A model generated the notes under the pieces. The model was not told the origin of the DNA, searched no databases, and was given only the letters and a program-made list of their open reading frames with translations. A stretch of 30,926 nt of DNA from Deltaproteobacteria bacterium (GTDB lineage Bacteria; Desulfobacterota; Desulfobacteria; Desulfobacterales; JAFDFH01). Of this stretch, positions 25,061 through 30,926 are shown piece after piece. Where the stretch lies: contig JAFDFH010000003.1 in the NCBI GenBank assembly GCA_019309945.1, positions 1-30,926 of the forward strand, written 5' to 3'. The position numbers and the translations under genes are program-made. Numbering within the stretch: the stretch's first letter is position 1; each line of letters starts with the position of its first letter.

Positions 25061-26608
25061 ATGATGAAAAAAATCTTCTTAGGCTGCATTTTATTTAGCT
25101 TGCTTTGCTTATATCACGGGATTGTATTGGCAGCCGGAACGAATCCGGATTTGCATGCCGGAATCCGGCAACCCGCCGTGGCCGGAAAATTTTATCCGGC
25201 CGATCCGGTAAAGTTGGCCCATGCAATCCATGCCTATCTCGAGGATGCCGAAGTGCCGGTGGGAGCAAAACCCATTGCCATCATCGCGCCCCATGCAGGG
25301 TACATTTTTTCCGGCCAGATCTGTGCCGATGCATTCAAGCAGGCCGCCGGCCATGAGTATGATCTGATCGTTTTGCTGGGGACCAACCATACTGCTCCTG
25401 GATTTGCCGGCGTATCCATTTACCCGGAAGGGGGATATCAAACTCCTTTGGGCATCGCCAGAATTGATGAAGCCGTATCCGCCGAACTGATTGCCGGGGC
25501 AAAAGGGTTTACATTTAAAGAATTCATGCATGTTCGGGAACACTCCATTGAAGTTCTGGTGCCGTTTGTTCAAATCCTTTTCCCGGACGCTAAGATTGTG
25601 ACCGCAATCGTGGGGACCCCGGATCTGGATCTATGCGCCCGGTTTGGTCAGGCCCTGGCAAATGTATTGAGGGGCAAGCGCGCTTTAATCGTTGCAAGCT
25701 CTGACCTGTCCCATTACCCGGCCTATAAAGATGCCGTCAGAGTGGATCGAAACACATTGGAAGCCATCTTAACATTAGACCCCGGCACAGTCCGGAAGAC
25801 CGTTCAAAAACAAATGGCCGGCCATGTTTCCAATCTTGCAACCTGTGCCTGTGGCGAGGCGCCCATCCTTACGACGATGATTGCGGCCAAGGCCCTGGGC
25901 GCATCCTGTGCAAGAATTATCAGCTATGCCAATTCAGGCGACGCGTCGGTTGGCAGCCATGATCGCGTAGTAGGGTATGGTGCTGTATCATTTACGGCGA
26001 ATCAATCATGCATCCATAATGAACCAGCGCAAAACGTTTTACCAAAATCCCCATCCGGGGGAATGAATGATCATCACAAAAGCGCATTGATAGCCTTTGC
26101 ACGGAAAACGATCCGACAATTTCTTGCCGCGGATACCACCCCCCTGGCCAGGGGATTCGATCCGGTTCTGGGCCAAAGGCAGGGTGCGTTCGTGACACTG
26201 AAAAAGCATGGGGATTTGCGGGGGTGTATTGGACATATGGCGGAAGACCTGCCGCTATGTCAGGTTGTCGGGTCGATGGCACTCCAGGCGGCTTTCAATG
26301 ACCGGCGTTTTACAAACGTCACCCTGAAGGAATTGCCTGAAATCGACATCGAGATCTCGGTCCTGACGCCTTTTCAGCCGATCAGGGGGGCGGAAGATAT
26401 TCTAATCGGACGTGATGGCGTTGTGCTCAGGAAAAATGACCGATCGGCGGTTTTCTTGCCCCAGGTACCGGTGGAACAGGGCTGGGACCGAAACCAGCTT
26501 TTGGATCGTTTGTGCCAAAAGGCGGGATTGTCGGCCGGCAGCTGGAAAGATGGCGCCCAATTGTACACCTTCCAGGCGAACGTTTTCAACGAGTCGGATT
26601 TGAAGTAA
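25061..26608 (+). CDS. amrBA: Exported Memo-AMMECR1 fusion (AmmeMemoRadiSam proteins B and A)
   Basis: 515 aa, two domains. Residues 1-25 form a Sec signal peptide ('MMKKIFLGCILFSLLCLYHG' then IVLAAG). The Memo-like domain (about 35-305) has family metal-site residues in 'APHAGYIFSG' and 'LGTNHT', and a Cys in 'TCACGEAPI', plus 'SSDLSHYP'. An AMMECR1 domain (about 335-510) follows, with the hallmark 'DLRGCIGHM' and 'FNDRRFTNVTLKELPEIDIE'. Both parts are normally separate proteins. Metal ligands of eukaryotic Memo are His, His and Cys. ATG 25061 (or 25064) was chosen because it follows the amrS stop and starts the signal peptide. The biochemical role is unknown. A truncated MITE-like copy begins 6 bases after the stop. 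Confidence 0.92.
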   Translation: MMKKIFLGCILFSLLCLYHGIVLAAGTNPDLHAGIRQPAVAGKFYPADPVKLAHAIHAYLEDAEVPVGAKPIAIIAPHAGYIFSGQICADAFKQAAGHEYDLIVLLGTNHTAPGFAGVSIYPEGGYQTPLGIARIDEAVSAELIAGAKGFTFKEFMHVREHSIEVLVPFVQILFPDAKIVTAIVGTPDLDLCARFGQALANVLRGKRALIVASSDLSHYPAYKDAVRVDRNTLEAILTLDPGTVRKTVQKQMAGHVSNLATCACGEAPILTTMIAAKALGASCARIISYANSGDASVGSHDRVVGYGAVSFTANQSCIHNEPAQNVLPKSPSGGMNDHHKSALIAFARKTIRQFLAADTTPLARGFDPVLGQRQGAFVTLKKHGDLRGCIGHMAEDLPLCQVVGSMALQAAFNDRRFTNVTLKELPEIDIEISVLTPFQPIRGAEDILIGRDGVVLRKNDRSAVFLPQVPVEQGWDRNQLLDRLCQKAGLSAGSWKDGAQLYTFQANVFNESDLK

Positions 26609-26613
26609 ATATT

Positions 26614-26740
26614 TAGTGCCCATCCGGAAACGGTCTTTTTGCCCGATTTCTGCGTTATGCTCAAAATTTTATCCTCGGAATATCAACTATATGCCTGTGG
26701 TAAAATTTTTCGCAGGCCTTGATCTCGAACAAAAATCCTC
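26614..26740. repeat. MITE-like element copy 2, reverse orientation and truncated
   Basis: Starts TAGTGCCCATCCGGAAA at 26614 and follows copy 1 (16018-16162) read in reverse, through AAATTTTATCCTCGGAATAT, ATGCCTG and GGCCTTGATCTCGAAC. Similarity stops near 26740, so the TAGTGTCC end is missing. It lies between amrBA and the next membrane-protein gene. Confidence 0.8.
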
Positions 26741-26845
26741 CCAAACATTTGATTTCTCCAATCCTTTGACCTCTGTGAATGCTTACAAAACATCAAACAC
26801 CTGGCCAATCGGACTTTTTATAAATTCATCAAACTTCAAACCTCA

Positions 26846-29017
26846 ATGACCTTTTATCTTCTCACCATCGGTTTTATCTCCATCCTCGGTCAGGTTGTTA
26901 TTATCCGTGAATTGAATGTCGCCTTTTACGGTGTTGAGCTCATTTATATACTTGCCATGGGGATCTGGCTGTTCTGGAGTGCCATTGGGGCCCTGGTCGG
27001 ACGGCGGACCTTCGTTCCCTCGCCGACCGCCGTCAAGTTGTTGTTTGTTATTTTTAGCGTTTTGCTACCCATGGACGTGGCGTTTATTCGTGGGATTCGA
27101 CCTCTATTCGGCGGAGTGCCCGGGGCTTACCTCCCTTTTGGTAAACAACTGGTGGGCATCTTCGTTGCCCTTCTCCCTGTTGGAATATTGATGGGATTGA
27201 TATTCCAGTGGGCCGCGAAAATCTATATCGATGCGAATCCGAAAAACAGAACGCTGGCGATCGCATATGCCGTTGAAAGTATAGGTGGGGTTTTGGGAGG
27301 ATTGACTTCGACGCTGCTTTTACAGTTCGGACTTCAGAATTTCACCATTTCGATTCTGTGCAGTTTGATAGCCGTGGGAATATTGCTGCTTCCGGATAAG
27401 AACTGGAAAGACCGCGTTCGATATATGGGGATGTTCACGTTCGCAATTTTATTGTTCCTGCTCTGGTTATCTCCGGAAATGGATCAGCGCATGACCCGAT
27501 GGAATCACCCGAATCTGATTGTCTCGCGTGATTCGCCTTATAGTCGGATTACCATCGAAGGACAGAGAGGCCAGTTCGTTGTATTTGAAAATGACGCCCT
27601 TAGTTTCGAGACCGAAGGTACCGCTGCGGAGGAATTTGTCCATCTCGCGGCGATACAACATGAGAATCCGAAACGGGTATTGATTTCCGGTGGCGGTGTG
27701 GAAGGAATCGTCGGGGAAATTGTAAAACATGCCCCTCGGAGTGTCGACTATGTCGAGCTGAATGCGGTATTGATCGACCTGGCCGATAAACATCTGCCGC
27801 CAAGCGATCAGAAATCACTCCGGTCCCAGGTCGTTAACGTATTCCATGGGGATCCCCGAAATTTTTTAGCATCCGCCAATCGTTATGATCTGATTTTATC
27901 GGGAATGCCGGCGCCTGCTTCCGGACAGTCCAACCGCTTTTATACCCGGGAGTATTTCAGGCAATGCGCGGACAAATTAAAACCAGGCGGGGTGTTTGCT
28001 TTTCGATTGCCTTCATCGGAAAATCTGTGGACTAAATTTCTAAGCTACCGCAACACAAGCATTTATCTTGCATTGAAGTCCGTATTTCAAGATGCCCTGG
28101 TGCTCCCGGGAGTCACAAATACCATCCTGGCATCCAATGAACCCCTCAGCCGTGAACCCCGTACGTTGATTAAACGATTGAATGGCAGAAAAGTAAAAAC
28201 AAGATTCATCACCCCCGAATACGTTAATTATCTTTACACCAATGACCGCTTCTTTGAAATTGAGAAACGTCTGGCATCCACAAAGGCGCCTCCCAACACC
28301 GACATTCGACCGGTTTGCTACCAGTATTCCAGTATGATCTGGCTCTCAAAATTTATCCCGCAAATGATCAACTGGGACCTCTCATTTTTCGGTGCTTCAG
28401 ACTTTCCATGGATTTATTTTTATATCGTTATCAGTATATTTTGGGGTGGGTTGTTTTTGCTGACCCGGTGTTGGCCCCGACTCAAACGGATTATGCTGGT
28501 TGCCGTGGCCGGATTTTTGGGAATGGTTGTGGCAACCATGCTCATCCTTTACTACCAGACCAAGAGTGGCGTGCTCTTTCAAAACATCGGGATTTTATTG
28601 ATGGTGTTTATGGCCGGACTGGCCACCGGTGCAATGATAATTACGAAAGTGGTTAATATTCATATGCATCGATACGGCCTGATCCGAAAGCGGGTAGGGG
28701 GGGGGCTTTTAATCGGCTTTGGGGTACTCAATTTAATTTTTATGGGTTTGTTGCACACCAATTACGCGTCCGGCATTTTTGTCGTTTCACTTTTACTGTT
28801 TGCCGCGGGGTTTTTAGTGTCCGCTCTATTTGCGTTTGCCAGCCTTGCCGGGATAAAAGACCAGAAAATCGTGGTGTCACCCCTTTACGCAGCGGACTTA
28901 CTCGGGGGCTGTGTCGGATCATTATTGGGAAGCCTGATTTTCATACCCTTTTTAGGGATGGGCCAATCCGCAGGAATAATGATCGTGTTTGCACTGGCCG
29001 CCTTGTTGCTGATATGA
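26846..29017 (+). CDS. Polytopic membrane protein with a spermidine-synthase-like domain
   Basis: 723 aa. The N-terminal membrane half (about residues 1-215) starts 'MTFYLLTIGFISILGQVVII' and has 6-7 hydrophobic segments. A soluble Rossmann-like domain (about 230-440) resembles spermine/spermidine synthases: 'VLISGGGVEGIVGEIVKH', 'VDYVELNAVLIDLA', 'GDPRNFLASANRYDLI', 'RFYTREYFRQCADKLKPGG'. A second membrane region (about 510-720) follows. The usual catalytic Asp after 'YDLI' is absent ('LILSGMPAP'), so polyamine synthesis is doubtful. The gene is co-oriented with the AmmeMemoRadiSam genes but separated by a repeat element, so association is possible, not shown. A G9 tract is at 28697-28705. 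ATG 26846 has no clear ribosome-binding site. Confidence 0.8.
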   Translation: MTFYLLTIGFISILGQVVIIRELNVAFYGVELIYILAMGIWLFWSAIGALVGRRTFVPSPTAVKLLFVIFSVLLPMDVAFIRGIRPLFGGVPGAYLPFGKQLVGIFVALLPVGILMGLIFQWAAKIYIDANPKNRTLAIAYAVESIGGVLGGLTSTLLLQFGLQNFTISILCSLIAVGILLLPDKNWKDRVRYMGMFTFAILLFLLWLSPEMDQRMTRWNHPNLIVSRDSPYSRITIEGQRGQFVVFENDALSFETEGTAAEEFVHLAAIQHENPKRVLISGGGVEGIVGEIVKHAPRSVDYVELNAVLIDLADKHLPPSDQKSLRSQVVNVFHGDPRNFLASANRYDLILSGMPAPASGQSNRFYTREYFRQCADKLKPGGVFAFRLPSSENLWTKFLSYRNTSIYLALKSVFQDALVLPGVTNTILASNEPLSREPRTLIKRLNGRKVKTRFITPEYVNYLYTNDRFFEIEKRLASTKAPPNTDIRPVCYQYSSMIWLSKFIPQMINWDLSFFGASDFPWIYFYIVISIFWGGLFLLTRCWPRLKRIMLVAVAGFLGMVVATMLILYYQTKSGVLFQNIGILLMVFMAGLATGAMIITKVVNIHMHRYGLIRKRVGGGLLIGFGVLNLIFMGLLHTNYASGIFVVSLLLFAAGFLVSALFAFASLAGIKDQKIVVSPLYAADLLGGCVGSLLGSLIFIPFLGMGQSAGIMIVFALAALLLI

Positions 29018-29053
29018 TCCGGAACCCTTGGGAGAACGTCTTTACCCTTCAAA

Positions 29054-29920
29054 CTAGCGGGGTTCCAAAAAGTCTTTGATGTTGATGACTTTTTCGTCTT
29101 TTTTGATGGACCCTGCCACGTTTGCCCAGGATCCTTTTACTTTTGCCTTGCGGAGTTCATTGATGACAGTCTGGAGCTCAGGGTTGTTTTCGATAAACCC
29201 TTGAATCTTTACTTTGAGCACTTTCCAACCTGTCTCAAGATCTTCAGTGTTAAGCTTGAAATCCCCCAAAAATGATAGCAAATCGCCCAACGTTGCTAAG
29301 AGACCAAGGTGTGTAATGCCCTGCAGATAGTACGGACAGTGGCACCATAAGCTGATGGAGTGAACCCCCTTGGGGGGGCTCTCGGAGTGTATAATGGAAT
29401 GAATAGCGCTGGGTCCTTGGTAGTGGATGGGGATGACGTTTTTTTGTTTCAATTTCGTAAGATCGTTTTCACTGGAGGCAATGCCTGAAATGATCCGATC
29501 TGAATGAAGAACGCTGTCGTACATGCTCCCCAGGGTAATAATGGTCTCGACGCCTAATTTTTCACAAAGCGCAAGCAACGCATCTACGAACTGAAACCAT
29601 CGTAGGTTGGGCTCGTTGGCCTCGAGGATCACCAGATCCTTTTCACCAGACCGGGACGGAACGGCGTAAAAAGTGCCGCCCGGAGGCAGGAAACTTTTCA
29701 AAACCCCTTCTTCGATGTTTACCCGGGGGCGAGTTTCATCATAGTGGTAAAAGGTATCCGGGTCGATCTTCGCAAAAGGTTCGGCCTGCAGTTTATGGAT
29801 CAAATGGGTGACCATCCCTTTCGAAATGTCCAGGGCATTGCCCCAGCCGTCAAATCCCGCAATCAAAAGGGGCTTGTTCAGTTCGGGTAATTTTTCGATG
29901 TCTATTCCGTGTTCGGTCAT
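29054..29920 (-). CDS. PAC2-family protein
   Basis: 288 aa, soluble. 'LPELNKPLLIAGFDGWGNAL', 'DISKGMVTHLI', 'DLVILEANEPNLRWFQF', 'LCEKLGVETIITLGSMYDSV' and 'YLQGITHLGLLATLGDLLSF' match the PAC2 (proteasome-assembly-chaperone-2-like) family. In bacteria without proteasomes the role is unknown; it is sometimes labelled ATP-grasp-like. The C-terminal region is helical with charged residues. It is 40 bases downstream of the DUF59 gene on the same strand, so the two may be co-transcribed. No strong ribosome-binding site is visible. Confidence 0.83.
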   Translation of the reverse strand: MTEHGIDIEKLPELNKPLLIAGFDGWGNALDISKGMVTHLIHKLQAEPFAKIDPDTFYHYDETRPRVNIEEGVLKSFLPPGGTFYAVPSRSGEKDLVILEANEPNLRWFQFVDALLALCEKLGVETIITLGSMYDSVLHSDRIISGIASSENDLTKLKQKNVIPIHYQGPSAIHSIIHSESPPKGVHSISLWCHCPYYLQGITHLGLLATLGDLLSFLGDFKLNTEDLETGWKVLKVKIQGFIENNPELQTVINELRKAKVKGSWANVAGSIKKDEKVINIKDFLEPR

Positions 29921-29960
29921 AACCTATATTCTACTTTCAGATAACAAAATGTCAAGACGA

Positions 29961-30227
29961 TCAGACAAATTCAATCGTCAGATCGGGAAACTCTATTTGG
30001 AATTCCTGGATGAGCTTTTCGGAAAGGGTGGTTTGAAGCAGCTTGGCGATGATGGTGCAGCAGGCCGGAGGAGCGGTGGGATCTCTGGTAAATATATATA
30101 GCGTTTTTTTATTTTCCACATATCGCAATTTTTTGACCAGGCCCAGTTGAGCGATGGAAAGGTTGCTTTCCGGTTCCATAACCCGGTCCAGAACGCCATC
30201 AATCTTTTTGATCATCTCTGAATCCAT
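29961..30227 (-). CDS. DUF59/MIP18-like iron-sulfur assembly protein
   Basis: 88 aa. 'IDGVLDRVMEPESNLSIAQL' followed by 'GLVKKLRYVENKKTLYIFT' matches the N-terminal part of the MIP18/DUF59 family (L-x-x-V-x-D-P-E-x-x-x-S-I-x-x-L-G-L-V). Family members such as SufT help in iron-sulfur protein maturation. The usual 'DPE' is 'EPE' here, and 'PPACCTIIAKLLQT' carries two cysteines where relatives show 'T...CP'. Start ATG 30227 lacks a good Shine-Dalgarno. Its relation to the PAC2 gene is by position only. Confidence 0.75.
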   Translation of the reverse strand: MDSEMIKKIDGVLDRVMEPESNLSIAQLGLVKKLRYVENKKTLYIFTRDPTAPPACCTIIAKLLQTTLSEKLIQEFQIEFPDLTIEFV

Positions 30228-30328
30228 AATTGTTTATCTTTGGCGATGGGTATGTGTCAAATATCATCGTTGCTCTAAAAATAGATTTACCATTTTCTTC
30301 ACCGAATTTATATCTATTCCTTAAAAAC

Positions 30329-30357
30329 TTGACAATTGAAGCCCACAGGGTTACATT
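30329..30357 (+). promoter_or_regulatory. Probable sigma-70 promoter of the second hicBA
   Basis: Perfect TTGACA (30329-30334), 17-base spacer, TACATT (30352-30357), 40 bases before the hicB ATG at 30398. AAGGGG (30382-30387) is the ribosome-binding site. Confidence 0.65.
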
Positions 30358-30397
30358 ATATTTTCAATTTATTGATATTTTAAGGGGTTAGATAATA

Positions 30398-30634
30398 ATG
30401 ATCAATTATACAGCTAAATATACTAAAATTAGCTCCGGTTATATGGGGCAACTGGTAGAGTGGCCCGAGGTTGTCACCGAGGCAAAGGACCTTGAAGAAT
30501 GCCGCACCATGCTCCGAGATGCATTAAATGAAATGGTGACAGCATACAAGCAACTCGGCAAGGAGATTCCGCTCGGAAACGCACTCATCGAGCAATTACC
30601 CATAGAGGTCCACAGTGTCAGTCAAGCGACGTGA
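30398..30634 (+). CDS. hicB: HicB-family antitoxin, second locus
   Basis: 78 aa. 'MINYTAKYTKISSGYMGQLV' and 'EWPEVVTEAKDLEECRTMLR', then 'DALNEMVTAYKQLGKEIPLG', follow the HicB antitoxin pattern (Y-x-A-x-x-x-x-x-x-x-G-Y-x-x-x-x-x-x-x-P-x-V-x-T-x-x-x-x-x-E-x). It neutralises HicA and likely autoregulates. AAGGGG lies 10 bases before the ATG. It overlaps hicA by 20 bases. It is distinct in sequence from the HicB at 91-315. Confidence 0.85.
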   Translation: MINYTAKYTKISSGYMGQLVEWPEVVTEAKDLEECRTMLRDALNEMVTAYKQLGKEIPLGNALIEQLPIEVHSVSQAT

Positions 30635-30803
30635 GCTTGTCCGATACTTGGAAAAGAACGGTTTCTATTTACTGCGAGAGGGAGGCAACCACTCCATCTA
30701 TACAAACGACATCAAGGTAATTCCCGTCAAACGCCACAGGCAGCTTGACCGCATCACAGCAAACGAACTTTGCAAACAGGCTGGTATCCCGCCAAAATTT
30801 TAA
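30615..30803 (+). CDS. hicA: HicA-family mRNA interferase toxin, second locus
   Basis: 62 aa with GTG start. 'KRRELVRYLEKNGFYLLREG' leads to GNHSIYTN, containing the catalytic His of HicA. 'IPVKRHRQLDRITANELCKQ' and AGI complete the fold. Length is typical. HicA cleaves mRNA when HicB is depleted. Overlap with hicB implies coupled translation. A MITE-like copy begins 16 bases after the stop. Confidence 0.87.
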   Translation: MSVKRRELVRYLEKNGFYLLREGGNHSIYTNDIKVIPVKRHRQLDRITANELCKQAGIPPKF

Positions 30804-30818
30804 AAGCCCTACCATAAC

Positions 30819-30926
30819 TAGTGTCCGTCCAGAAACGAGGATTTTTGTTCGAGATCAAGGCCTGCGAAAAATTTTACCGCAGGCATATAGTTGATATTCC
30901 GAGGATAAAATTTTGAGCATAACGCC
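30819..30926. repeat. MITE-like element copy 3, cut by the window end
   Basis: Starts TAGTGTCCGTCCAGAAA and follows copy 1 (16018) almost base for base for 100 bases, including GGCATATAGTTGATATTCCG, to the end of the window. The far terminal repeat is not in view. Confidence 0.85.

Noticed and set aside
25109..25573. 154-codon minus-strand frame inside amrBA
   Set aside because: Shadow frame opposite the Memo domain, whose coding evidence is strong.
26616..26849. 77-codon plus-strand frame after amrBA
   Set aside because: Mostly the MITE-like copy 2; no ribosome-binding site.
1..30926. CRISPR array, tRNA or rRNA genes
   Set aside because: No evenly spaced direct repeats, and no cloverleaf or rRNA-like stretches were noticed by eye; repeats present are inverted and scattered.

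Overview
The window looks like chromosomal DNA from a Gram-negative anaerobe, most likely a Desulfobacterota (Desulfobacterales-type deltaproteobacterium). This is inferred from gene content: a PAS/hybrid histidine kinase with a coiled-coil N-terminus, an AmmeMemoRadiSam locus, a five-gene branched-chain amino-acid-type ABC transporter, HicAB modules, and many small palindromic intergenic elements. No 16S rRNA, tRNA or phage genes were seen, so the assignment stays provisional.

Layout: 1-315 holds a HicB antitoxin and the start of HicA (minus strand). 937-5898 is a livKHMGF transporter, with an imperfect palindrome and a strong hairpin separating livK from livHMGF. A large palindromic element (5901-6180) leads to a metallo-beta-lactamase-fold hydrolase. 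7564-12965 is a tight five-gene operon: a lipoprotein, a TolQ/ExbB-like channel, a TolR/ExbD-like protein, a TonB/TolA-like protein with internal repeats, and a large exported helical protein. I do not recognise it as a described system, and it reads as an energised envelope machine. 13172-15924 (minus) carries thrS, a small Cys-rich gene overlapping its stop codon, and a VanZ-like gene. 16243-19760 (plus) carries RNase D, a hybrid histidine kinase and a 63-aa conserved-looking protein. 19757-20665 is an EamA exporter, 20966-22129 a cystathionine gamma-synthase/lyase-type enzyme, and 22140-23159 a divergent YchF-like P-loop protein.

23321-23632 is an inverted-repeat element around a dead four-helix-bundle (23S-IVS-type) gene. 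23772-29017 is an AmmeMemoRadiSam locus. Its radical SAM protein has a twin-arginine-like N-terminus and a CXXCH motif, the Memo and AMMECR1 parts are fused behind a Sec-type signal, and a membrane protein with a spermidine-synthase-like domain follows. 29054-30227 (minus) holds a PAC2-family protein and a DUF59/MIP18 protein. 30398-30803 is a second, complete HicBA pair.

A recurring theme is a family of palindromic MITE-like elements: 16018-16162, 26614-26740, 30819 to the window end, and a diverged relative at 13603-13777. They share a core motif. Several start within a few bases of a stop codon, and one supplies the apparent 5' end of the VanZ-like gene. The most promising candidates for undescribed biology are the Tol/Ton-like operon and the apparently exported AmmeMemoRadiSam locus.
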